Below are positions 28,348 through 39,021 of a DNA stretch of 64,000 nt, in pieces. The DNA is from Lysobacteraceae bacterium (GTDB lineage Bacteria; Pseudomonadota; Gammaproteobacteria; Xanthomonadales; Rhodanobacteraceae), in contig SEHB01000004.1 of the NCBI GenBank assembly GCA_004143945.1, positions 124,001-188,000 of the forward strand, read 5' to 3'. The position numbers and the translations under genes were made by a program. The first letter of the stretch is position 1; every line of letters begins with the position of its first letter. A model generated the notes under the pieces. The model ran no database searches. It saw nothing but the letters and a program-made list of their open reading frames with translations, and was not told where the DNA came from.

Positions 28348-28836
28348 TCAGCGCCGCGGGCGCAGCACGTTGCGGTTGCCGAGATCATGCACCGACGGCG
28401 ATCCCGCCGACCACTGCACCTCGTTGCGGCTGCCGGCCAGCGTGACCGCGCCGATGCGCCCGGCTTCCACGCGCAGGCCGTCACCGTTGACGCGCAGGTC
28501 CTCGACCGATTCGAAATGGAACGTGCCGTCGTTGCCTGCGAGCAACGCATCGGCGAGCGGGCTCTTGACGCGCAGGTGGGTGGCCGCGCCAGCCACCTGC
28601 AGCAGCGTCGCCGATTCGATCGTCGCGGTGGTGCGATCGCCGGTGAAATGGAGCTCTCCGCACGGGCCCGTGAATACGAGCCGCGCGTCCGAGGCGATCA
28701 CGTCGACGTCGCGCCCGCTGCAATCGATCGTGCCCGAGGTCGTGTTGACGACCAGTCCGTCCGCTTCGCTGCCGGAGGCGACGGCGGCCGGTGCGGACAG
28801 GGCGGCGACGAGCAGGGCAGCGGTCGAACGTCGCAT
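28348..28836 (-). CDS. exported DUF3060-like protein
   Basis: 162 residues. There is a signal peptide MRRSTAALLVAALSAPAAVA with cleavage near residue 20-21. The mature part is a series of short beta repeats with regular D/G/N turns (TSGTIDCSGRDVDVIASDAR, ELHFTGDRTTATIESATLLQ, DALLAGNDGTFHFESVEDL), as in DUF3060 proteins, which probably form a small right-handed beta-solenoid. The function is unknown and the protein is expected in the periplasm or outside the cell. It has no catalytic motif. It precedes roxA by 11 nt, and an independent promoter could lie in the 171-nt gap to purB, although I see no strong one. Confidence 0.65.
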   Translation of the reverse strand: MRRSTAALLVAALSAPAAVASGSEADGLVVNTTSGTIDCSGRDVDVIASDARLVFTGPCGELHFTGDRTTATIESATLLQVAGAATHLRVKSPLADALLAGNDGTFHFESVEDLRVNGDGLRVEAGRIGAVTLAGSRNEVQWSAGSPSVHDLGNRNVLRPRR

Positions 28837-29007
28837 GGAGCGGCTCCTCGGGGTCGGGACGCGAATATAGCGCGCGATCGATGCATCGCGACTGCAACGA
28901 CACGATCCGGCAAACGGTCTCCGAACACCGCTGCCGCGGGTCATGCCGCCGAGGGTCGCGCGAGTCGGCGTACCGACCTGATCGTGGCCACGCCGGTGCA
29001 CGGCAGC

Positions 29008-31679
<2,672 letters not shown>

Positions 31680-31706
31680 TGGGGAGCGCGGTGGGAGCGG
31701 CCGGGC

Positions 31707-31712
31707 ATTCTA
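31707..31712 (-). promoter_or_regulatory. extended -10 promoter for the corC-like/purB unit
   Basis: On the minus strand TGC-TAGAAT, an extended -10 (TGn + TAGAAT), 27 nt before the ATG at 31679. No -35 is evident, as is common for extended -10 promoters. Confidence 0.5.
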
Positions 31713-31755
31713 GCACCGGCCCCGGGGGCGGCCCGGCCGCGACGCCGGCCCGCGT

Positions 31756-31761
31756 TATAAT
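31756..31761 (+). promoter_or_regulatory. -10 element of fumC
   Basis: A perfect TATAAT in GCGTTATAATCCG, 27 nt before the fumC ATG. The -35 region at 17 bp is GC-rich with no good match. It lies only 44 bp from the oppositely directed -10 of the corC-like gene. Confidence 0.5.
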
Positions 31762-31788
31762 CCGCGTTTTCCGATCAGCAGGCATTGC

Positions 31789-33183
31789 ATGAGCCAGTTC
31801 CGCATCGAGCGCGACAGCATGGGCGAGTTGAAAGTCCCCGCCGACGCGCTGTACGGCGCCCAGACCCAGCGCGCGGTCGACAACTTCCCGATCTCCGGTC
31901 TCGCGATGCCGCGCGAGTTCATCCGCGCGCTCGGCCTGATCAAGTCGGCCGCGGCGCAGGCGAACGCGGACCTCGGCCATCTGCGGAAGGGCAGCGCGAA
32001 GGCGATCCGCAAGGCGGCCGAGCGCGTCGCTCGCGGCGAGTTCGACGTGCAGTTCCCGATCGACGTGTTCCAGACCGGCTCGGGCACCTCGAGCAACATG
32101 AACGCGAACGAGGTGATCGCGCACCTGTGCACCGCCGCCGGCACCAAGGTGCACCCGAACGACGACGTCAACAACGGCCAGTCGTCCAACGACGTGATCC
32201 CGACCGCGATCCAGGTCAGCGCGGTGCTGACCGTCAGCGAGAAGCTCCTGCCGGCGCTCGTGCACCTGCGCAAGGTGATCGACCAGCGCGCGAAGGAACT
32301 GAAGAAGGTCGCCAAGACCGGCCGCACCCACCTCATGGATGCGATGCCGGTGACGTTCGGCCAGGAGCTCGGCGCGTGGTCGGCGCAGATCCGCTCCGGC
32401 ATCGCGCGGCTCGAGGATGCGCTGGTGCGCGTGCGCAAGTTGCCGCAGGGCGGCACCGCGGTCGGCACCGGCATCAATGCCGATCCCGGACTCGGCCCGC
32501 GCATCGCGGCCGAACTCTCGCGCATGACCGGCGTGCGGTTCGAATCGGCCGACAATTATTTCGAAGGCATCGGATCGCAGGACGCGGCGGTCGAGCTCTC
32601 CGGCCAGCTCAAGACGCTCGCGTGCTCGCTGATGAAGATCTCCAACGACCTGCGCTGGATGAATTCCGGCCCGCTCGCGGGCCTCGGGGAGATCGAGCTG
32701 CCCGCGCTCCAGCCGGGTTCCTCGATCATGCCGGGCAAGGTGAACCCGGTGATCCCCGAAGCGATGGCGATGGTCTGCGCGCAGGTGATCGGCAACGACA
32801 CGACGATCACGATCGCGGGGCAGAGCGGCAACTTCCAGCTCAACGTGATGCTGCCGCTGGTCGCGCTGAACCTGCTGCAATCGGTCGAACTGCTCGCGAA
32901 TGCGTCGCGCCTGCTCGCCGACAAGGCGATCGCGGGCTTCAAGGTGCGCGAGGACAAGATCAAGGAGGCGCTCGACCGCAATCCGATCCTCGTGACCGCG
33001 CTGAACGCGGTGATCGGATACGACAAGGGCGCAGCGACCGCGAAGCAGGCCTACAAGGAAGGCCGGCCGATCCTCGATGTCGCGCTCGAAACCACCGGCC
33101 TGTCGCGCAAGCAGTTGCAGGAATTGCTCGATCCGGCCGCACTGGCCAAGGGCGGCATCCACGGAGGCTCGGCCGGAGGCTGA
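31789..33183 (+). CDS. fumC: class II fumarate hydratase
   Basis: 464 residues. It is an oxygen-stable, iron-free fumarase interconverting fumarate and malate in the TCA cycle. The signature loop is GSSIMPGKVNPVIPEAMAM, with the catalytic Ser; the substrate loops are TGSGTSSNMNANEV and NGQSSNDVIPTAIQ, and the catalytic His is in KTGRTHLMDAMPV. The start MSQFRIERDSMGEL is canonical, preceded by AGCAGGC. It is monocistronic by context: a divergent promoter lies on the left and a hairpin follows it. Confidence 0.97.
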   Translation: MSQFRIERDSMGELKVPADALYGAQTQRAVDNFPISGLAMPREFIRALGLIKSAAAQANADLGHLRKGSAKAIRKAAERVARGEFDVQFPIDVFQTGSGTSSNMNANEVIAHLCTAAGTKVHPNDDVNNGQSSNDVIPTAIQVSAVLTVSEKLLPALVHLRKVIDQRAKELKKVAKTGRTHLMDAMPVTFGQELGAWSAQIRSGIARLEDALVRVRKLPQGGTAVGTGINADPGLGPRIAAELSRMTGVRFESADNYFEGIGSQDAAVELSGQLKTLACSLMKISNDLRWMNSGPLAGLGEIELPALQPGSSIMPGKVNPVIPEAMAMVCAQVIGNDTTITIAGQSGNFQLNVMLPLVALNLLQSVELLANASRLLADKAIAGFKVREDKIKEALDRNPILVTALNAVIGYDKGAATAKQAYKEGRPILDVALETTGLSRKQLQELLDPAALAKGGIHGGSAGG

Positions 33184-33190
33184 TCCGGTG

Positions 33191-33212
33191 TAGCGTGACG
33201 GCGGTCACGCTA
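33191..33212 (+). terminator. palindromic hairpin after fumC
   Basis: TAGCGTGAC-GGCG-GTCACGCTA, a perfect 9-bp stem 7 nt after the fumC stop. There is no T-run after it. It is either a weak terminator or an mRNA 3' stabiliser; the symmetric core GTGACGGCGGTCAC could also be a protein site. Confidence 0.45.
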
Positions 33213-33413
33213 GTGGCGTCCGGCACATGTTGATCCAGCTCGTGAGCGACCATACTTCGGCGATTCATGCTGCGCGGCGACGTCGCCGCCCGTGATCCGC
33301 TCGCCAAAGTGGCTCCCCGGCACCTGCCGGAGCAGGCGCGTCGGCTCCCCGACCGCGCGCCACGCGCGGACGCACGTCGTCCGCGTTTTCGTACATCTAT
33401 CCGGAGCGTTGTC

Positions 33414-34571
33414 ATGTTGAGAAAACTCATCCTTGCCTCGGCGCTCATCGCCGGCACTGCGCTCGCGCAGCAGAACGTGGACATCAGCGGAGCCGATTTC
33501 CAGTCCGGCGGCGCGGACGCGACGCTGGCCGATCTCGGTCGCAAGTCCGCCTCCACGGGCAACCGCCTGATCATCACCGCGCCGCCGGAATGGCATGGGC
33601 GCATCGCCTCGAAGGTGCGCGCAGGCGGCGCCGCCGACCTCGTGCTGCGCGAAGGCTTCTACGAGAACGTGCTCGTGCGCGTGCAATCCAAGGGGGCCGA
33701 AGTCGCCGCCGAGCCGGCGCGCGCCGATGCCGAGCGCAGCCGCGCCGAGGCCGAGCGTGCGAAGGCGGAAGCAGAGAAATCGCGCGCCGAGGCCGCGAAG
33801 GCCAAGGCCGAAGCCGAGAAGCTGCGCGCCGAGGCCGAGCGTGCACGTTTCGAAGCGGAACTCGCGAAGGCGCAGGCTGCACAAGCCGCGCAGGCCGCGG
33901 CGGCCGCGCAGGCCGCAACGACGCCCGCACCCGCGCCGGCCACGAAGTCGGCTGCTGCAGCTGCCTCCGCGACGGCTGCCGCGCGCACGCCGTCGGCCCC
34001 GGCGTCGGGCGACGATGAAGCGATCCGCCGCAAGTTCGAGCAGTCCCTCAATGGCGGGCGCAGCGCCGACGGCAGCCTGACGGTGGCCAAGCTGGAATCC
34101 GGCGACACGCTCTACGTCGACGGCGCGGTCAAGGCGGTGACGCGCCGCGAGGGTCGTCGCCTGCTGATGTACTGGCTCACCGACGACATCGACCTGCGCC
34201 GCACCGAGCTGCGCCCGCTCGCGCAGGACCGCTACCAGGTACTCGGCACCATCCGTGGCGAGGCGAAGCTGCGCGAGGAAGCGACGGCCGCGAACGTGGT
34301 CGTCGCTCGCGAGCCGGCAGCCGATGCCCCGGGCCGCCTCGCGCTCGAGAAGAGCCTCAACGACGGACACAGCGTGACGCAGACGATGCCGCCTGCGCGG
34401 CTCGGCAAGAACGACATGCTCTACGTGAATGGCGACAGCGTGCTGGTCGTGCGCCGCATCGGCCGCGATCTCGCGCGTTCGTGGCTGGTCGGTTCGATCG
34501 ACCTCGGCCAGACCGGCATCCAGGTCGACGGTCCGAATCGCTACAAGGTGCTCAGCGACACCGTGCGCTGA
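33414..34571 (+). CDS. unrecognised exported protein with Ala/Glu/Lys-rich segment and duplicated C-terminal domain
   Basis: 385 residues; I do not recognise a named family. Seen directly: a signal peptide (MLRKLILASALIAGTALAQQ), then a small mixed domain to about residue 97 (DATLADLGRKSASTGNRLII... WHGRIASKVRAG). A long charged Ala-rich stretch at about 98-185 is built of repeating A-E-x-x-[KR] units and should form a helix or coiled coil, then an Ala/Pro/Thr linker. Two copies of a 75-residue module at about 206-281 and 310-385 end the protein; they share SLN-G-S, LYV-G, R--GR-L---WL, IDL--T and RY-VL. The segment recalls TolA-like periplasmic spacers. A good GGAG site precedes the ATG. It probably spans periplasm; the role is unknown. 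Confidence 0.8.
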   Translation: MLRKLILASALIAGTALAQQNVDISGADFQSGGADATLADLGRKSASTGNRLIITAPPEWHGRIASKVRAGGAADLVLREGFYENVLVRVQSKGAEVAAEPARADAERSRAEAERAKAEAEKSRAEAAKAKAEAEKLRAEAERARFEAELAKAQAAQAAQAAAAAQAATTPAPAPATKSAAAAASATAAARTPSAPASGDDEAIRRKFEQSLNGGRSADGSLTVAKLESGDTLYVDGAVKAVTRREGRRLLMYWLTDDIDLRRTELRPLAQDRYQVLGTIRGEAKLREEATAANVVVAREPAADAPGRLALEKSLNDGHSVTQTMPPARLGKNDMLYVNGDSVLVVRRIGRDLARSWLVGSIDLGQTGIQVDGPNRYKVLSDTVR

Positions 34572-34576
34572 CCGAT

Positions 34577-34611
34577 CGAGGGACCCGAAGCCCTCGGCCT
34601 CGGGTCCCTCG
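34577..34611 (+). terminator. 12-bp hairpin after the duplicated-domain gene
   Basis: CGAGGGACCCGA (34577-34588) pairs perfectly with TCGGGTCCCTCG (34600-34611) around an 11-nt loop. It starts 6 nt after the stop codon. There is no U-run, but stem strength and position suggest a transcript end. Confidence 0.5.
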
Positions 34612-34773
34612 CGCGACATCCATCGACGCGATCGGGTCGCGACGACGCGGGCGTGATGCGCTCCGTCGATTCCCGTGCTGGCAACATCCGGGTCGCGGGG
34701 TTACAGTTGATCGGCACGCCCGTTGCCGGGGCTGCAGCCATCCCGCGTACGGGCCCGATGGCCGGAGACGACC

Positions 34774-35664
34774 GTGACCCACAATTCCCGGCCCGATCCG
34801 CGACCACGCCGGATCCTGCTCGCCACCGACCTCAGCAGCCGCGGCGACCGCGCGTTCGACCGCGCGATGCACCTCTCGCGCGAGTGGGATGCGGAACTGC
34901 ATCTCGTGCATGCAGTGGACGCGCAGGCCGAGGTGGTGCCGGCCGGCGTCGATGCGCACGCCTGGCTGCGCGAACATCCCGATCCGCTCGCATCGGCGCG
35001 TCGCGAGCTGCACGATCTCCTCGTGCATTCCGACGCGCACGCGGAACTCCACGTGCTGCCGGCGCCCGCCGCGCAGGCGATCCTCGAAGTGGCCGAACGC
35101 GAGCAGTGCGACCTCGTCGTCCTCGGCGAATCGCGCGAGCGGATCATCGGTCCGCTCGAGAGCACGCTCGAATTCGTCGTGCGCAGCTCGCCCGTGTCGG
35201 TGCTGGTGGTCCGCAAACGCCCGCGCGGCGGCTACGCACGGCTGCTCGTAGGAACGGATTTCAGCGACGAGGCGCGCGAGGCGCTGCGGTTCGCCGCCGA
35301 CGTATTCGCGCAGGCCGAGATCACGCTCGTGCATGCCTGGGCGATGCCCTACGCGGGCATGCTCGCGGTCCAGCCGGACGAACCCGCCTGGATCACGAGC
35401 GGGCGCGAGCGCCTGCGCGAGCACGTCGCGGACGCCGGGCTTGCGCCGGGGCGTCGGGCTGATCTGCGCTTGCGCGTCGAACAGGCGCCACCCGCCGCCG
35501 CGCTGCGGCGCCACGTACTCGAAGACGGCATCGACCTCACCGTGATCGGCGCACTGCGTCGCGGCATGCTGTTCGACGCCGTGGTCGGCAGCTCGCGCTC
35601 GATCGTCGACGCGATCCCGGGCGACATCCTCGTCGTGCGCGCCGGCGTGCAGCCTTCCGCATGA
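34774..35664 (+). CDS. tandem universal stress protein (two UspA domains)
   Basis: 296 residues from GTG 34774 (GGAG 9 nt upstream). Two UspA folds: residues about 10-150 (RRILLATDLSSRGDRAFDRAM ... CDLVVLGESRERIIGPLEST ... VSVLVVRK) and about 155-296 (RLLVGTDFSDEAREALRFAAD ... DLTVIGALRRGMLFDAVVGSS ... DILVVRAG). The G-2x-G-8/9x-G-S ATP-binding pattern is best kept in the second domain. Such proteins respond to stress and energy limitation in the cytosol. It lies 112 nt before the Mrp antiporter operon on the same strand, which hints at joint stress expression but no proven link. Confidence 0.9.
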   Translation: MTHNSRPDPRPRRILLATDLSSRGDRAFDRAMHLSREWDAELHLVHAVDAQAEVVPAGVDAHAWLREHPDPLASARRELHDLLVHSDAHAELHVLPAPAAQAILEVAEREQCDLVVLGESRERIIGPLESTLEFVVRSSPVSVLVVRKRPRGGYARLLVGTDFSDEAREALRFAADVFAQAEITLVHAWAMPYAGMLAVQPDEPAWITSGRERLREHVADAGLAPGRRADLRLRVEQAPPAAALRRHVLEDGIDLTVIGALRRGMLFDAVVGSSRSIVDAIPGDILVVRAGVQPSA

Positions 35665-35776
35665 AGGCGACGACACGCGCATCGCGCGTTCCGCCCGCAC
35701 CACCGGCACAGCGACGCGCACGCGTCGCGCGCCGGCCGCGCGCCGGGCGCGTGCGGGCGGCGCGAGGACCCGCGCG

Positions 35777-38680
35777 ATGCCGCTGATCTTCCTCGTCCTG
35801 CTGCCGTTCTTCGGCGCGGTAGTCACCGCGCTGCTGCCGACGCGCGCGCGCAACGTGCTGGCCGGGACCGCGGGCGCGTTCTCGGCTGCCGCGGCGGTCT
35901 GGGTGATCAGCCTGTTCCCGCGCGTGCGCGAAGGCGGCGTCGTGCGCGAAACGGTCGCGTGGATGCCGTCGATCGGACTCGACCTCATATTGCGCGTCGA
36001 CGGATTCGCGTGGATGTTCGCGGTGCTCGTGACCGTGATCGGCGTGCTCGTGTGCCTGTACGCGCGCTACTACATGTCGCCCGACGATCCGGTGGCGCGC
36101 TTCTACGCACTGTTCCTCGCGTTCATGGGCGCGATGCTCGGCGTTGTGCTGTCCGGCAACCTGTTGCAGCTCGTCGTGTTCTGGGAGCTCACGAGCCTGG
36201 TGTCGTTCCTGCTGATCGGCTACTGGCATCACCGCGTCGACGCGCAGCGCGGCGCGCGCATGGCGCTCGTCGTGACCGGGATCGGCGGCTTGTGCCTGCT
36301 CGCCGGCGTGATCCTGCTCGGCCACATCGTCGGCAGCCACGATCTCGACGACGTGCTCGCCGCAGGCGACCGCATCCGCGCGCATGCGTGGTATCCGGCG
36401 ACGCTCGCGCTCATCGTGATCGGCGCGCTGACCAAGAGCGCGCAGTTCCCGTTCCACTCCTGGCTGCCGCGCGCGATGGTGGCGCCGACGCCGGTCTCGG
36501 CCTACCTGCACTCGGCGACGATGGTCAAGGCAGGCGTGTTCGTGCTCGCGCGGTTCTGGCCGGTGCTCGCGGGCACCGAGTGGTGGTTCTGGCTCGTCGG
36601 CGGGGCCGGCGCGACGACGCTGCTGCTCGGCGCCTTCGTCGCGATGTTCCAGAACGACCTCAAGCGCGTGCTCGCTTACTCGACCATCAGCCACCTCGGC
36701 CTGATCACGCTGCTGTTCGGACTCAACAGCAAGCTGGCAGCGGTCGCTGGCGTGTTCCACATCATGAACCACGCGACCTTCAAGGCTTCGTTGTTCATGG
36801 CCGCGGGCATCGTCGACCACGAGACCGGCACGCGCGACATCCGCAAGCTCAATGGGTTGATCCACGCGATGCCGCGCACCGGCGCGCTCGCGCTGGTCGC
36901 CACCGGTGCGATGGCCGGCGTACCGCTGCTCAACGGCTTCCTGTCCAAGGAGATGTTCTTCGCCGAAACCGTCTACGCGGCCTCGTATCCGATCGTCGGC
37001 TGGGCGCTTCCGGTGATCGCGACGGTCGCGTCGGCGTTCGCCGTCGTGTATTCGCTGCGGTTCGGTTTCGACATCTTCTTCGGCAAACCCTCGCGCGACC
37101 TCCCGCGCTCACCGGAGGAACCGCCACGCTGGATGCGCGTGCCGATCCAGTTGCTGGTGCTGGCCTGCCTCGTCGTCGGCGTGATGCCCGAGCTCGCGGT
37201 CGGTGAACTCCTCGCGGCGGCCGCGGCGCCCGTGGTCGGCGGTGTGTTGCCCGTATACAGCCTCAAGGTCTGGCACGGCTTCACGATGCCGTTGTTCATG
37301 AGCCTGCTCGCGATCGGAGGCGGAATCGCGGGCTACCTCTGGCTTGGCCCGCGCATGGAGCGAGGGCGCTTCGACGGACCGCCGTTGCTCGGTCGGCGCA
37401 GGCCCGGCAAGGGTTTTGAAACCGCGTTGCTCGCGCTCACGCGGCGTTCGCGCGACCTCGTGCGCCTGGCCGGCACGCGGCGGCTGCAGCCGCAACTGTT
37501 CATCGCGATCGCAACTGCGGTCGTGCTCGCGACGCTCGCGGTGCGCGGCTACCCGTTCGGCGCCGGCGACCGCGCGCGCCTGCCGGCATCGCAGGCGTTC
37601 GTGCTGCTGTGGATCATCGGCATGGTCTGCGCGGTCGGCGCCGCCTCGATGGCGAAGTTCCATCGCCTCGTCGCGGTCGCGCTGATGGGCGGCGCGGGAC
37701 TCGTCACCTGCCTCACGTTCGCGTGGTTCTCCGCGCCCGATCTCGCGCTGACCCAGATCGTGGTCGAAGTCGTCACCACCACGCTGTTCCTGCTCGGCCT
37801 GCGCTGGCTGCCGATGCGACAGCCCGGCAGCGAACGCATCCGGCTGCGCGACCGCGCGCGGCGAGCGCGCGACCTCGTGCTCGCGATCGTAGCTGGCGGC
37901 GGCATGGCGCTGCTCTCGTTCGCGTTCCTCACGCGACCGGCGCCGCACAGCATTTCGCCGTTCTTCCTCGAAACGGCACTGCCGGGTGGCGGCGGCGCGA
38001 ACGTCGTCAACGTGATCCTGGTCGACTTCCGCGCATTCGACACGCTCGGCGAGATCACCGTGCTCTGCGCAGTCGCGCTGACCGTGTTCGCATTGCTGCG
38101 CCGCTTCCGGCCGCCGCCCGAGAGCGCGGCGCAGCCGCGCCAGCAACGCGCGTTGCCGCCGGACATGAGTACCGACCTGGTCAAGCCGCGGCGCGAGGAA
38201 GAGGTGCCGGGCGGTTACATGCTGGTGCCGTCGGTGATCGTGCGGATGCTGCTGCCGCTTGCGCTGCTGGTGGCGGCGTACATGTTCCTGCGTGGCCACA
38301 ACGAACCTGGCGGCGGATTCGTCGCCGGCCTGATCGTCGCGATCGCGATGATCATGCAATACCTCGCGTCGGGCACGCGCTGGGTCGAGGCGCACGCGAA
38401 CGTCTGGCCCGCACGCTGGGTCGCGAGCGGCCTGCTGGTCGCCGCGGCCACCGGGCTCGGCGCGCTCGCGCTCGGTTTCCCGTTCCTGACCAGCCATACC
38501 TCGCACGTGACGCTGCCGCTGCTCGGCGAGGTCCACCTGCCGAGCGCCGCGCTGTTCGACTTCGGCGTGTTCTCGGTCGTGGTCGGCGCGACGCTGCTGA
38601 TCCTGACCGCGCTCGCGCACCAGTCGATCCGTTCGCACCGGCAGGCGGCGCCCGCGAACGATGCCATGGAGGTGCGCTGA
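35777..38680 (+). CDS. mrpA: Mrp-type Na+(K+)/H+ antiporter subunit A fused to subunit B
   Basis: 967 residues. The first about 800 are MrpA, homologous to NuoL: many membrane helices with the proton-path Lys/Glu region LLQLVVFWELTSLVSFLLIG and LTKSAQFPFHSWLPRAM, the NuoL-like LAYSTISHLGLI, and the MrpA-specific C-terminal extension. From about residue 814 (MLVPSVIVRMLLPLALLV, GHNEPGGGFVAGLIVAI) it is an MrpB/MnhB domain. This A-B fusion is the group-2 (PhaAB-like) organisation. The inner-membrane complex exchanges monovalent cations for protons and supports pH and salt tolerance. GAGG precedes the ATG. Its stop overlaps mrpC (ATGA). Confidence 0.95.
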   Translation: MPLIFLVLLPFFGAVVTALLPTRARNVLAGTAGAFSAAAAVWVISLFPRVREGGVVRETVAWMPSIGLDLILRVDGFAWMFAVLVTVIGVLVCLYARYYMSPDDPVARFYALFLAFMGAMLGVVLSGNLLQLVVFWELTSLVSFLLIGYWHHRVDAQRGARMALVVTGIGGLCLLAGVILLGHIVGSHDLDDVLAAGDRIRAHAWYPATLALIVIGALTKSAQFPFHSWLPRAMVAPTPVSAYLHSATMVKAGVFVLARFWPVLAGTEWWFWLVGGAGATTLLLGAFVAMFQNDLKRVLAYSTISHLGLITLLFGLNSKLAAVAGVFHIMNHATFKASLFMAAGIVDHETGTRDIRKLNGLIHAMPRTGALALVATGAMAGVPLLNGFLSKEMFFAETVYAASYPIVGWALPVIATVASAFAVVYSLRFGFDIFFGKPSRDLPRSPEEPPRWMRVPIQLLVLACLVVGVMPELAVGELLAAAAAPVVGGVLPVYSLKVWHGFTMPLFMSLLAIGGGIAGYLWLGPRMERGRFDGPPLLGRRRPGKGFETALLALTRRSRDLVRLAGTRRLQPQLFIAIATAVVLATLAVRGYPFGAGDRARLPASQAFVLLWIIGMVCAVGAASMAKFHRLVAVALMGGAGLVTCLTFAWFSAPDLALTQIVVEVVTTTLFLLGLRWLPMRQPGSERIRLRDRARRARDLVLAIVAGGGMALLSFAFLTRPAPHSISPFFLETALPGGGGANVVNVILVDFRAFDTLGEITVLCAVALTVFALLRRFRPPPESAAQPRQQRALPPDMSTDLVKPRREEEVPGGYMLVPSVIVRMLLPLALLVAAYMFLRGHNEPGGGFVAGLIVAIAMIMQYLASGTRWVEAHANVWPARWVASGLLVAAATGLGALALGFPFLTSHTSHVTLPLLGEVHLPSAALFDFGVFSVVVGATLLILTALAHQSIRSHRQAAPANDAMEVR

Positions 38681-39021
38681 TGGAGGTCCTGCTCGCGCTC
38701 GTGATCGGCGTGCTCGGCGGAGCCGGGGTCTGGCTCGTGCTGCGTCCGCGCACGTTCCAGGTCGTGATGGGTCTCGCGCTGCTGTCCTACTCGGTCAATC
38801 TCTTCATCTTCAGCATGGGCAGCCTGTCGATCGACCAGCCCCCGATCATTGCGCCGGGCATGCCCGCGGACCTCGAGCACTATTCGGATCCGATGCCGCA
38901 GGCGCTGGTGCTGACCGCGATCGTGATCGGATTCGCGACCACCGCGCTGTTCCTCGTGGTGCTGCTGGTGTCGCGCGGACTCGCGGGCACCGACCACGTC
39001 GACGGGACGGCCGACGAATGA
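38680..39021 (+). CDS. mrpC: Mrp antiporter subunit C
   Basis: 113 residues, homologous to NuoK: three hydrophobic helices (VLLALVIGVLGGAGVWLVLR, VMGLALLSYSVNLFIFSM, ALVLTAIVIGFATTALFLVV). The conserved PQALVLTAIVIGFA is the MrpC/NuoK hallmark. Both ends overlap neighbours by 4 bp (ATGA), so it is translated in fixed ratio with MrpA and MrpD. The C-terminus is a short hydrophilic tail. Confidence 0.95.
   Translation: MEVLLALVIGVLGGAGVWLVLRPRTFQVVMGLALLSYSVNLFIFSMGSLSIDQPPIIAPGMPADLEHYSDPMPQALVLTAIVIGFATTALFLVVLLVSRGLAGTDHVDGTADE

Noticed and set aside
28837-29007. Small gene in the gap between the DUF3060 gene and purB
   Set aside because: No ATG/GTG frame with a ribosome site and plausible composition is visible; the gap likely holds only leader sequence.
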